Positions 21,721 through 32,929 of a DNA stretch of 64,000 nucleotides are shown one piece after another. The DNA comes from Ulota crispa (taxonomy: Eukaryota > Streptophyta > Bryopsida > Orthotrichales > Orthotrichaceae), in contig OY987250.1 of NCBI GenBank assembly GCA_963920765.1, positions 14,314,409 to 14,378,408 on the forward strand, read 5' to 3'. The position numbers and the translations under genes are program-made. The notes under the pieces are model-generated. The model did not search any database, was not told the origin of the DNA, and worked only from the letters and a program-made list of their open reading frames with translations. Numbering within the stretch: the stretch's first letter is position 1; the number at the start of each line of letters is the position of its first letter.

Positions 21721-22956
21721 ACACACAAATGCAAGTGCTTATCCTTTATCATAAACGTTGTCTTCTGTTGGTGTGTGCCAGCTTTGAACCAATTGAAGAA
21801 TTTGCCTTGTCCTTGAGTGTATGGATCTATTTCCTGGCTAGGAGAATTGACTTCTAGTTATAGTCTAACCGGCTTTTTTTGAGAATTGCCAAATTCAAAT
21901 GAAAGCTAGTACATTTACTTGCGACCATAAAAGCATGGTTTTAGGAAAGCCGTATCAAAATTTAATCTTCCGGAAATTTAGCCGGACTTGCACTCGTAGA
22001 TGAGGAAATGGGCTGAATGAAATTGAAAATAATGGAAAATCTACAAATGATTTTTTTTGTGATAAGAAAATTTTCTAACCTTCTAAACAAAAATCAGAGG
22101 TTTTTTGAACTTGTGAAGAAAACATATGGGACATGATTACTTTGAGTCATAATCTTCAAAGACACTATCCTTACTTGTATTGTTTAAATTGAGCAGAGTT
22201 CAATGTGTTAGTATAGATATTTGTGAATAAAAACATTCTATTCAAAATTTCATAAAAAACAGGATTGGGGTAAACTTACATCAAAGAATATAGAAATAAT
22301 GAAAATAATTGTTTTGGAAGAATTGGATGAAAATTATGATATTATAATTTATGAAGCAATTCTTCTTTGGAAAAATGGTGTTGGGTTTAGATATCTCTAC
22401 TCTAATCCAAAGAGATGTTTGACCTCAAGTTTAGATGATGGTTGTAGAGAATTTTGGAAGAAGCATCATGTACTGAAATTTGATTTGCATGTCTTGTTGA
22501 TGTACTAAATAGACTCCAAAAATTTGTGGACTTCCAATTTTTAATCCAAACATTTTTTGAAAACTAAATCTCTTGTCCCAAGATGGTAGGACTTGACTTG
22601 GTTTGGTTTAAATCTAACCAAGGATCTGTGAGCAAAAGAAGTTAACAATAAATTCCTTTAAAGTATAGCATTAGTTAGGGGTAACTTGATTGTTAGGTTA
22701 TTGTTGCCTTGATTACAACCATATTTTGGTGTGTCATATCCTTAGAAAGAAAAATACGATTTTTTTGCATTAATTGTAAGATTTTTTTTTTTTCAATATA
22801 ATTCACTAAAATTTGGATTTCAACCAAACTTATTATTGATTTTTTGAGGTGAGGAAATCTATCAAGTGAAAGAAAAAAAACCAAATATTATTGGCAAACC
22901 CAAAAATACATATCTCAGACATGACCAATTAAAAACAAAAAACAAACACAAGCAGA
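21721..22956. other. Intergenic, nothing recognised
   Basis: AT-rich DNA. The ATG-started 69-residue frame at 22299-22508 has no recognisable domain, no splice or promoter context and AT-biased codons like the background. Confidence 0.5.
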
Positions 22957-23884
22957 CTAGCCCCTAAAGGCCCAAGCCCTTTTTTTTTTAGTGAAAGTCA
23001 CTGTTAACTGCCACTTTGGGGGGAATGACTAGAAAAATAGGAAACAGAGTTTGTTTTGCAAATCCAACCATAGGATCTTGCCTTAGACTAGAAGAGGTAC
23101 TTGTGGGAAAAAATCAGGTCATTCTAGATGGAGAGGAGGGAGATATTTACATTTGAGGTGAAGGGAAAAGGTTTTTTTTCTTGTTGCTAATAAACTTCAA
23201 AAGCCTTTGACCACTCTTACATGAAAAAATACTCTACACAAAGTTGAGGTTTATTTTTTCCATGTAGAAGACCAAGTGAGGTATGTGTGGGAGAATTTTC
23301 AAATCAATTGGAACTATACAGTACATGGGGAAAAATAGTAAGTAAAAAGAATTAGAGAATGAGTCAATCACTAAATTGTGAATAATTTAATTATTAAAAT
23401 GAAAAGATGAAAATCCCAACAGTTATAATGTTGTGATAAACAATTCACTTCCTTAGATTTAGTTTTTTTTTCCAAAATATTAAAAATTGTGGAAAATAAA
23501 GGACTTCAAAGTTTATTTTAGAGTAGAGAATCCATAACTGCCCACAAACTAAAACATCTCATAACTTTCATCTCATTGATTGAAGTTGAATGATTCAAAG
23601 CTTCCCATATATGGAAAAATCTAAAGAACCAATTTCAGATTTCTATTTTTAGAAAACACAATTTTTAAAAAAGTTTTTGGGTTGCCTAGATTGCCCTCCC
23701 TCCCGTGGGTAGCATAAATTATTGCATAACTTCTTCATCAAATATCAGAAAAAATTAGAAACCCGCATAGGTCTTGAAATTCTCCACCTTCGATAAAAGT
23801 TTAAAAAAATCACAAAAACTAATCTATAAGTACATGCCCAAAATCCATTTGTCCCCGGGGGACAGCTAGGCCTTTAGGTGCTAG
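22957..23884. mobile_element. TTAA-family element inserted at CTAG (T8)
   Basis: The ends are those of the TTAA family (CCCCTAAAGGCCCAAGC ... GGCCTTTAGGTG), but both flanks read CTAG. The matching change on both sides argues that the four flanking bases are a target duplication and not part of the element. 928 bp; it contains the shared core CCCACAAACTAAAACATCTC. Confidence 0.75.
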
Positions 23885-23933
23885 AAAAACAATCGGAAAT
23901 GTACCCGAGTTTTATTTAAAAAAAACCTCCCCG

Positions 23934-23991
23934 GACTGTGCTGTCAGTGGATAGAATTCCGTGACTGTGCTTTCAGTGGATAGAATTCCGT
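23934..23991. repeat. 29-bp direct duplication
   Basis: Two adjacent copies of a unit beginning GACTGTGCT and ending ATAGAATTCCGT, with one mismatch, about 90 bp upstream of a TATA box. It could be a promoter-proximal repeat of the gene that follows. Confidence 0.9.
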
Positions 23992-24077
23992 GGATCTATA
24001 ATTAACCTCCATCACAAAAATTCCCAACCACTCCCACGACAACTAAACAAAGTAGGAAAAAAAGAAGAACAAAAGAG

Positions 24078-24084
24078 TATAAAA
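24078..24084 (+). promoter_or_regulatory. TATA box of the multi-exon gene
   Basis: GAGTATAAAAGAGC is a classical plant TATA box. A start about 30 bases on (near 24110, after CCTATTTCAG) coincides with a change from AT-rich to GC-balanced sequence. Confidence 0.6.
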
Positions 24085-24109
24085 GAGCTTTAAAAAATAA
24101 ATAACCTAT

Positions 24110-24480
24110 TTCAGTAAGACCTTCGGCCTAGTCATCATCATCCCTTCTCTCTGACTGTCTATGTAAGCTTTTATCGGATCTCAAAGTCTCTCCTTTTGAT
24201 GCCATAGCTGAGCAGGACTGCAAGCTTTGTCGTCTCTTCGACCACAACTGATAAAGACTCGCCCTCACCGACGAGCTAGCTCCATCCCATGTCGACTTCA
24301 TAACCGGTCTACGATGTGTAGAGTTCGGAGATTCCAGGCTCGGCAGTCGACGCGTTGGATCCTTTGCATTCCGAACTTGCAGAAACAAGTTGTCCAGCTT
24401 TAAGTTCAAGCCGGGGCTTACTACAATTCTCTGCCGTTCGCTGTTGCCACACGTAAGCCGTTCTGGACAAGAAGAATCTG
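24110..24480 (+). other. Non-coding 5'UTR exon of the multi-exon gene
   Basis: GC-balanced sequence running from the TATA-predicted start to a strong donor, CTG|GTAAGG, at 24481. It holds short upstream ORFs, including ATGCCATAG, ATGTCGACTTCATAA and one of about 28 codons from the ATG near 24315. Joined to the acceptor at 25149 it would form a leader with a 669-bp intron. A minus-strand open frame covers the same stretch (24128-24495) and is discussed under rejected items. Confidence 0.45.
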
Positions 24481-25183
24481 GTAAGGGTTGCTACTCCTCC
24501 TCCGGCTTACGACTTTGTTGCCCTACCTTCGGAATGTGCTCTCTCTTCTTCTAGTTCACATGGAAATGGAGTTCGTTTCCGGAGTTCTTCACAGGGTGTT
24601 GTGGAAATCGATGAAACCAGCTCTTTCTGCTCTTTTCTTTTGCTGCTGCCGGCGCACTATTAGCATTAGAAGAAAAAAGTGTCCTAAACTACTTGTTTGC
24701 AACGATTGTAAACCTAATCAACTATACAATGACTCAATTACAGTCGTTTAGGACATTTGCAGTTCGTTTAAAACCAGTTGTTGTTTCTTGCATGTTTTCT
24801 TCTAGTGTAGTTACTGCAACTTCAGCAACATCTTGCCTTCTTCCCCGTGAATGCGGCTCTCCCCACCTCTCTCCTCTCTCCTCTTTCCCCTCCTCTCCCG
24901 CTTTGAGGAATTAGTCCCATCCTCACTAGTCCTAGGACTTCACTACCTCAACTGTAGAGTACAGTACAATTTTGATCATCGGCAAGGGCACTTTTTACCA
25001 GAACTTGCCATTATTTCTTCGAGGGGTTTTAACCCGGCAGCGTTGCAAACACTTGGTCTAGTTTTTCTGAATACGGGTTTGTAGGGGGAGAATGGCTGCG
25101 TCTGGGAACATGGTGTAAGTAAACTTTGGGTTCGTGTTTGTTTGAATAGAGCCAGCCGAAGGGGGTGACGTGGAGAGGCCACC

Positions 25184-28100
25184 ATGCCTGATCTCTACAT
25201 AGACGAGGAGACCGAGAACCGAGAGCATATGTTCTGTTTGCTAGACTATGCAGGCATCCATGTTCCGAACAGGTGCTCCCGTTGTCCCAATGGAGCAACA
25301 GCACGAGCAGCCAGGCTGACCCTCCAGCGCCGGCAGTGTCCGGGAGATGGCTCGCTGGTGAATACTTTCCATGGGGCAGATCCGAATAGAAAGACCGGAG
25401 ATGATTCCAAGTAAGCCACTGACCCTGTTCCTCTGGCCCTTCCCCTTTCAGCACCTTCCTTGTTTCTTACAATGGAGTCGTTGTATGTCTTGGATGTTGC
25501 TCCTGTTATGTGTCTTGGATGTTGCTCCGTTGTGTGTCTTGGATGTTGCCCTTGGCTTCTTCAACCCGTAAACGGCCAAAAGACTTGCAAGGCATTCTCT
25601 AGGCATTTGGCCCCATTCTTGCAAACTAATGAACTGGAGTGTTTTCCTGTCTTTTTTGTTTTTTTCAAATTGGATTTGTTGACGTTGTAGAAGATTTCTT
25701 GCTAATCCTCTTAGCCAGAAAGATTACGAAAAGTGATCAGAGCATATTAATTGTTGGATAGAGTACACTTGGTGACCAGAAAGGTCATGCTGGACGTGTA
25801 AGTGTTAATACTGTGGTACTCTACTCTGAGCTGGTCTTGAACTTGGTTGAATTGTTGGGAGGAAATGCTAAAATAAGCGAAGGTCTGTGTTGATTCAACT
25901 GGTCAGGTTGAATTAGTGTGGTTTGTGGTACTTTGTAACCCAGTGAGTTTCTCCTTCTAGAATCATCTGTGACACCTTTTTGGTCTCAAACTTATTTTCC
26001 CCATACTCCTACTCCAACACTGCATTTTTGTAGCAGTTGAGAGGGTAGCATGTTGATGGGGGTGAGCTCCTTATTATGAGGTATCTATCTCTTAGAACGT
26101 CCTCAATGCAACCCTCTATACTTGATTTCTACCACAAGGTAAACATTCTTTGCAAGTTTTGCAATAGAGAATCTTTGCTGTTGCTTTTGTTAAATTTAGT
26201 TGTACATGGTTGCACTGAGGATTCTCTTTGAGAAAGGTATGACTACGTAGCCTGCACTCTACAAGTCAAATGATATGTTGGGTGTTTTTTTATTGATTTT
26301 GATTTTTTAAGATCTTGTATGTTGTTATACCGTAGAGTAGGTGAGTTCTTACGATTTGTTATGTGGCTTTGTGCTTCAATATTCACAGAAAACCTTATTT
26401 GTATAGCTACGCATGATTTAACGTGATGGTTTTGTTTATACAAACCATGCACATCACTTTTGTATCATGCTACATGATTAAATAGTCAACGCTTGTTGAC
26501 CAAAGGCTTGGCTTAGATGAGAGGGAGAGGAAGATGAAGAGGGTTATAGTGTTTTAAACCACAGCATTGTTCCATGTAAACCTAGTGAGAATTAGAAAGG
26601 GCATTTGGACATCTCTGATTCAGGTTACAACCTACCATTATTGTCCAATAATAGCCTCTTGGCTCTTGAAAGTAGCAATAGGCATAGCCTGTGTTGTAAA
26701 TAAAAGGCAGTTATATGTATTAGAAAATATAATGTATTGTATATTCCACATAAAAGAATGTAGGAACATCTATGTACTTTATTTGTTATTGTTCTTCTTC
26801 ATTTCAAGCTACTTACCCACTTGAGAGTTGGTCATTTGGTATAGCAGTAGATAAATGGATTTCTGGTGATTTCAATTTCATCATGAACATATTTACAATT
26901 TACTTTTAACTTGTTCTTAAATCTTACACACCGTGTTGTCCTAAATACATATTTAACTAAATTCGGAATATTCATGTAATTCTAGATTTTGTGTGCAAAA
27001 TATAAGAAAATTTCCTAATACTGAAGGACATAAGGAATTTGGATGTTTTGCATATGACTGGTTATTGTTTGTAGAGTTTGGATAGTCCAAAATTAGTTAA
27101 ACATGTCATTGTAACATTGTATCGCATATTTACATCTAATTTTGAAAATGGTTCCGTGTCAATCATCCTTACAAGTTCTTCTGAAGTCTGATTACTTGTA
27201 TGCGTGTAGATTGAAGTGCTTTTTGAGCTTTTCATATGCCTCTTTTACTTCACTAGTGGGGGGAGATATCAAAGTACAAAACTTCTTAAACGACAAACCA
27301 CATGGAAGAACAATGTGGTTTTAACATATTGAAATTCCTATTGAAATTCTTAAACAATGCTGTGAGGATGAAACTAGTATGTTATTTTTGATAGCATTGT
27401 TGTAGGAATTGTGTTGCTCTAATCAAATCGTTTTGACTAGTCTCAGTAAACACAGCCTTGCACATAAACTTCGCTCAGAAGTCGTCCCAGCTCAGAAACT
27501 AGAAACTCGCTGTTCTAAACAACGTCTTGCATTTGCAAAATTATGAATCCTTCAAGTGCCCCTTAATTTGTGACTCTCTTAAAACGTGTTGAGCCTAGGC
27601 TGGACTTATTAGAAGTGTGCGTGAAGTGTTACTACCTCGTGTGACTTTCCTATTGTACAAGTATTAAACATTACAAAATCATGGATTTAACATGGTATCC
27701 AAACAAATTTGAAGTTGACACAATCAAGAACCATCATGTCACAATTTTTTTAATGGTTTTTTGATGTTGTACACCATTGTGATTGAATGATTGTCTTGTT
27801 TCCTTTGGAACCCAAGGGTCTTAACCATCATTGCACTAAAAGATTTGAATTGGGGTAAAGTAGGTTGTAAGGTATTTTTCATATCTCAAACGTACAAATT
27901 AAAACCTTTTTTGGGTACTCTGAAAGGGGTTTAGATTTTGGAGGGGACATCTAAAGGATTCATAATTTTTTGCCAATGCAGATCTTTGGCAAGCTCCAGC
28001 AAGCTGCTGCCAAGCTTGCCACAAGCGGCGTCAAGCCATGAACCAGACGGCGAGCCACTCGTCGTGGACAATCTTGCACAGATGTCATTGACAGATCTCG

Positions 28101-29464
28101 TTCCATGTGTCGACGTTGGCGAGAAACGCAAGGCGGTAGTGGAGCCCGAGAGCCAGGCCAAGTACCAGAAGAAAGTGGTGGACTTGGAATACGAATTCAG
28201 CGGTCTCGCTGTTCAGAAACGGCTGAAAAATGTAAGATACTTCACATTTTGCTTGGTGGGCTTGTGTTCTAGGGTTTCAAAGGGGGACCTTGTAATACTG
28301 TTTGCTTTACACTGAATACTGCGTTTTAGGTTGCCCCCACACGAATTTCTTGATTATTACACTATATAAATACTTACTGCTGCTACAGTAATTTTCATCA
28401 AAAATTAATATAACAACCTTTTTTAAAGTGCCCAATAACTATGATGTTATGGAAAAACAAATTAGTAACGTTGTAAAACCATGTGAAATTCCAATACCCA
28501 GAGAATTGCAGGCGCTTCCAAAGTGGCCAAACGATGAGCCATGAGTTTAGATAAAGCAGCCTATTTGTTAAGGCAACCTAAATGCACTATTCAGTTTAGT
28601 TGGTTGCACAATAGTATCAGGTTTACGCTCATGTCCAAGATTGTTGTAAACACGTTATGCGGTGGTAAGTTTAAAGTTACAGAGCACACCTAGTTTGTCT
28701 GAAGAAGAGCAAACATTAGCAAAATTATGAGCCCTTCAAGTGTCCCTTAATTGGTACCTCTCTTAAAATGCATTGAGTTTAGGCTGGATATAGTAGAAGT
28801 GTGTGTGAAGTGTGGCTACCTTGTATGACTTTCCTATTGTGCAAGTACTAAGCGCTACAAATGTATGGGTTTAATATGATATTCTAAACTTGGAGTTGAC
28901 ACAATCAAGTAATGTGCCACAATTATTTCATGATTTCTTGGTGTTATGCACCATCATGATTGAATGGTTGGCTTGTTTTCATTGAAACCAAGGCTGTTAG
29001 CCATCATTGCACTCAAAGCTTTGGATTGGAAAAAGTAGGTTGTAAGATGTTTTCCATATCTCAAAGTACAAATTAAATTTTTTATTGAGGTCCCTTGAAA
29101 GGGGCATGGAAAAGGCATCTATATGGTTCATTATATTGCTAATGGACCTTGCATTCTGGAGTATTGAGCTTGAGCTTGGACCTGAACTTGGGGTTTTGCC
29201 GGATTGCAGAAGCCACAGATACTGTTCCAGGATGCGGACTCAGGGAATGGAATAGTCTGTCGGCGCTACCCCGAAGCCTGTTGGACTACTTCGATGGTGC
29301 AGGGTCATCCTGCGGCGAGAACCTCGTCTGCTGGGCCTTTTGGCTCGTTTGTTCCGGGGTGGAACGTGAACACTGGAGCTGAAGGGCGTGGAGTGTTCTC
29401 CTGCAACGATGTCATTGAAACCGGCGAGCTTGCGTGGCCTGATAAAATGGACTATGAGGACTGA
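25184..29464 (+). CDS. Three-exon gene, 243-residue protein of unknown function
   Basis: Coding exons 25184-25410, 27982-28231 and 29210-29464 join in frame (phases 2 and 0) with good GT-AG borders: AA|GTAAGC ... TGCCAATGCAG, then AAT|GTAAGA ... CCGGATTGCAG. The start ATG has a textbook context, GCCACCATGC, with an in-frame stop 18 bases upstream. In exon 1, residues 28-36 contain HVPNRCSRC, a short Cys pair; exon 2 is Ser/Leu-rich, then charged (VGEKRKAVVEPESQAKYQKK); exon 3 ends in acidic WPDKMDYED. No signal peptide or membrane segment is evident, so it is likely a soluble, partly disordered nuclear or cytosolic protein (inference). I recognise no family. Intron 1 (2571 bp) contains MITE D3 and a minisatellite; intron 2 (978 bp) contains MITE A5. 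Other frames in exon 3 are also open, but only this one continues across both junctions. Confidence 0.55.
25480..25551. repeat. Intronic minisatellite, GTGTCTTGGATGTTGCTC unit
   Basis: Three copies of a 24-26 bp unit with the core GTCTTGGATGTTGC, about 70 bases after the donor of intron 1. Confidence 0.9.
26093..26229. mobile_element. Tourist-like MITE, family D, in intron 1
   Basis: TTA-GAACGTCCTCAATGCAACC on the left and GGTTGCACTGAGGATTCTC on the right; about 137 bp. The ends match family D (6388, 19632). It lies inside the large first intron of the unknown gene. Confidence 0.6.
27535..27976. repeat. Intronic duplication L, copy 1 (3' part of intron 1)
   Basis: About 440 bp ending at the 3' splice site of intron 1 matches 28703-29147 in intron 2. 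Shared landmarks include CAAAATTATGA, GACTTTCCTATTGT, GTTGACACAATCAAG and GTAGGTTGTAAG. The functional AG of intron 1 (AATGCAG) corresponds to AATGGAC in copy 2. Confidence 0.8.
28308..28596. mobile_element. MITE family A, copy 5, in intron 2
   Basis: It starts about 75 bases after the donor of coding exon 2. Left end CACTGAATACTGCGTTTTAGG; right end GGCAACCTAAATGCACTATTCAG. Confidence 0.75.
28703..29147. repeat. Intronic duplication L, copy 2
   Basis: Diverged copy of 27535-27976 in the middle of intron 2, about 60 bases before the acceptor of exon 3. It has lost the splice acceptor present in copy 1. Confidence 0.8.
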
Positions 29465-29539
29465 GGAACCTTGAAAGCCACGTCACAAAGGTACGGTCCA
29501 AGTGTTTTTGCTTCATACCTTCTCTGTAGTGCAAGGAAA

Positions 29540-29581
29540 GGGTTTAGGGTTTAGGGTTTAGGGTTTAGGGTTTAGGGTTTA
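29540..29581. repeat. Interstitial telomere-type repeat, six GGGTTTA units
   Basis: Six perfect GGGTTTA units in an otherwise non-repetitive stretch, matching the plant (Arabidopsis-type) telomere sequence. It may be a double-strand-break repair scar, or a telo-box-like regulatory tract given its place just after the coding exons. Confidence 0.95.
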
Positions 29582-30204
29582 AAGCGTTGTTTGAATCCCG
29601 GTTTGAATTTTAGTGGAAAATTAGGTATTTGTTTTTATTGGTTTGTAAAGGCATGTGTGTTTGTAGTATGTTCTCCCATTGTCGTGCACTATGGTATGGG
29701 TTTTGAACAGATTCTTCATTTTACGCCCTTGATCCAATATGACTAGTGTTTCATATCTTAAACTAAATCTAGATAATCCAAACTCCAAAAATGAGAATTT
29801 TAATCTTAATTTTTTAAAACGTATGCAAAACATTCGGATTTCCCATGTTTTGCCAATGTATCAAGAGGTATTTTGATATAGAGATGTTTTGATATTTTGC
29901 CAAAACATTGGGAGATTTACCAATGGTTTGTATAGTTCAAAACTAAATGAAAAAGCTCAAAAGTCTAGAATTACATGAACAGGTCCGGGTTTAGATAAGT
30001 GTAGCATTAATGTTCTTGTACATGTCATGTCGCATGGCTTGTACTATTACGTTGGGTCTTGTTTGTTTTCCATTAGTAAGCGGATCTCAATGCAAAGTTG
30101 GCATGTAATTTTTGAAGTTATGCATGAATGTATTTTGAGTTTTTTTCAAGTGTTGATTATAGGTGTCAAACTTAACTCACACATCTCTAAAAAAAATTAG
30201 GTTT

Positions 30205-30416
30205 TTAAACGCGTACAAATACTTGGATTTCACATGGTTTATGACTTGGATGTGGCTAGTTTGTTATTCCACAACTTCATTGTTGTTACCATGTCCTTTA
30301 AAAATTGTTTGTTGCAGTAATTTTAGATGAAATTTATTGTAGCATCAGTAAATATTTGTTTAGTGTAAATTGTTGAGAAATTAGTGTGGGGCAACCCAAA
30401 CGCAATATTCAGTGTA
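30205..30416. mobile_element. MITE family A, copy 6, 5'-truncated
   Basis: The interior landmarks (TTTCACATGGTTTATGACTTG) and the right end GGCAACCCAAACGCAATATTCAG are present; the left inverted end is missing. Confidence 0.7.
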
Positions 30417-30919
30417 GTTTTGTTGTAGTTCATAGGCCATTTGAAAATGCACTTTGCCTAACTTAGGAATACTAAACATGGGAAACATGTTTGTTCAGGT
30501 CAAATGAAGTTCAATGCTGTTGGTTATGAAATATTGGCAAAAACCGAGATGACGGTGGCGATGAAGTTTTTTTTGCTCTTATGAATGTTTCAAGGAAGAT
30601 CGACGGTCCTTCTTCAGTTTTTCTTATTGAGGACCAAATTTCCTGTTACTTACTTGGATCTGACAAGGAGAGCAAACAACTTCGCACTCTTTGAGCTTAG
30701 TTTTCATCTGGGCTCCCAAAAAGTTTGTTAAAAAGGGCAAAAGAAGACCAAAAAATTGCTCTGGGTTCCCACCGCCCTTATATATCCTTCTGCAGGAAAT
30801 TTCTGTGGTTGGGATTTGAATGGCATCCTTTGATTGCAACGGAGCAAGTACGTGGTGGAGAATCTGCATCATAAATAGGGGTGACTTGGATTTTTAATCC
30901 TCTATAGTGCAAATAAAGT

Positions 30920-32620
30920 CACATTAACTTTAGTATAGTTGATTGTATTGAACATGCATAGTTGGTACATTGCTTTGATGATTGTAGATGAACTCTGTTA
31001 GTCTCACATTAGTGATAGTACTTCATCCTTAGAGTCATCCCCCTCATTTGATACGTAAAGTCCTTGAACGTGAAGTAGTTTCTGCTTGTTTTTAGTGTGT
31101 ATTGTGTGTATTTAGCAATGAAGATGTGACAGCTTTTTTGATTTCTGTGCACTCAGTATGGTAGAAGTGTTTTTGTAATGTTTTTGTTTGTGTATGTTTG
31201 GTGATATTTTAGTACTTCACTATGTTGTAAAACATCTAGAATAGTATGTTGTGTAGTATGCAATATAGTGTGTTGAAAGTACTTTTGTTGCATTGTAGTT
31301 TGGTATGACTTGTTCAAGTACAATTTTTAACATTTTAAAGGCATGGATTTGTAGAAAGGTATGTTTTGAGAGTGGAAGAGAAATTTTAGTGACTTTCAAG
31401 CATCTTGGTGCATGTCCATGTTGACTATAAATGTGAATGCTCTATTTTGTATTGTGATCCTTGAAGCTTATTAGTTGTACTTATGATAGAGTTTGTCATG
31501 TGTAGGTAATGATTTTGATTATAGTTAGTGCTGAGATTGAGCATGTGCATATTTTTGTGTGTTGAGAGGTGATTTTTTGTTAGGTTTATTGAGAGGCTTT
31601 GAAGTTAGGATAAACAAAACTATGTATCATGTAAATTTTATGAAGGAAAACTTTTTGCTTAGCAAATCATAAACATTTTGATAGTTTGGTCTCACTTTAT
31701 GGTTTAGTATTCCTCATTTTAGGAGGTGAGGAAAATTATTTGCCAAAACTTGCAAGCCTCCCCTAATGTTGTGAATTTTTCTTTTTAAAATAAAATTTGT
31801 TTTGTCATGATGAAAGATGTGTCACATCACACTTATTTTGGGTGATAAAAATTTCTAATTTTTTATCTCCCAATTATTTACTTTTGTACAAACATAGTGG
31901 CTTTATCATTAATTTATTGGAAGGAATCACAAAGCTAGGTTTTACCTTGTGGACTTTATATGCATCCATTGAATATATGCATTGAAAAGAACCATCTTTT
32001 AATTTAGTGATGTGTAATTGGTTCTATTTTTAAAGAGTACTCACTTTTGTACTATGAGTTGTACTCTACTAGAAAAATCTCATTAAGAGTATGACTCAAA
32101 TCTTGTAAAGTAGGATGCGTTTAAATGAGACTCTTTAATATTGAAAAGATGTCTATGTTGTAATTCAATGGAATGTTTAAGAGTTAATTTGATTTCCATG
32201 GACCTCATTTGGATGATGATATTGTGTATACATGATCTTTATTGGTTTGACCTTGCTAGGATGAATATTGATAAGTCTTTTCAATGATCACCCTTTTAGT
32301 GGAACAACTGCATTTGGGTTTCCATGTTTTTTGTTTGTTGGTAAATGCTTCGATTGTCTATTTACAAGCTCATCATAATCTTTCAATTTCCATTTTTCAA
32401 AATACAACATTCATTTTTTCCACTAATAAAATATCATGAGTCTACTTGTTCATTTTGTGTAGGATAATGGAATGTACTTTATCAATTATTAAACACACTT
32501 ATTTATAGAAAGTCAATAGCCAGAACCTATATCAAAACCCAAGAATATGAATTTATTGGAAGTCTCTAGTACCTCAATGAGATTTTGAAATCTGAACTTC
32601 ATGAACTTTGTGTTTCCCCC
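30920..32620. other. Intergenic, nothing recognised
   Basis: 1.7 kb of AT-rich DNA with T/G-rich plus-strand bias. No open frame with a credible start, no transposon ends. Confidence 0.6.
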
Positions 32621-32851
32621 TTAACCCTTGAAAGGCCCTTGGGCTCTAGAGGTACGGTACCAAATACGATCGCAACCAATATTCAAAAGTTTGAATCAAT
32701 TGGAAATTAAGTGTTACAACCATACATATTATAGGGTTGTATGATGATAGGTGCATAATTTTTTTGGAAAGCCATCAAAGCAGCTCAAATACATCTATAC
32801 ATACGACCATACATAAAGCCGCAAAGGGCTTTTGGGCCATTCAGGGGTTAA
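32621..32851. mobile_element. TTAA-flanked element, CCCTTGAAAGG subfamily (T9)
   Basis: TTAA-CCCTTGAAAGGCCC ... GGGCCATTCAGGGG-TTAA; 231 bp. The interior matches T10 at 34825, including GTGTTACAACCATACATATT and CATACGACCATAC. Confidence 0.85.
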
Positions 32852-32929
32852 GTATAAATGTACCATTAGAGTGTTGAAGGGTTTGTAGTTGTAGCTTTGT
32901 AGAAGTTGGTCTTGAAATTTTTGTTTTAT

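Larger units (their letters stand above)
29491..30498 (+). other. Possible 3'UTR intron
   Basis: A donor-like AAAG|GTACGG lies 27 bases after the stop codon and an acceptor-like TTTGTTCAG ends at 30498. The stretch between holds the telomere-type repeat and part of MITE A6. If spliced, the last exon would run to about 30920, where CAAATAAAG could serve as the poly(A) signal. Confidence 0.3.

Noticed and set aside
24128..24495. Minus-strand open frame of about 120 codons ending in Asp-Asp-Asp-Asp, with further open minus-strand stretches up to 24.9 kb
   Set aside because: It looks protein-like but has no ATG, and its apparent acceptor is the mirror of a strong plus-strand donor (CTG|GTAAGG). 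A TATA box and the plus-strand splice sites fit a 5'UTR exon better. An antisense gene is not fully excluded.
25029..25454. 141-codon minus-strand frame across coding exon 1
   Set aside because: Rich in His, Trp and Pro in an unprotein-like way; it is the shadow of the plus-strand exon with the better start and splice sites.
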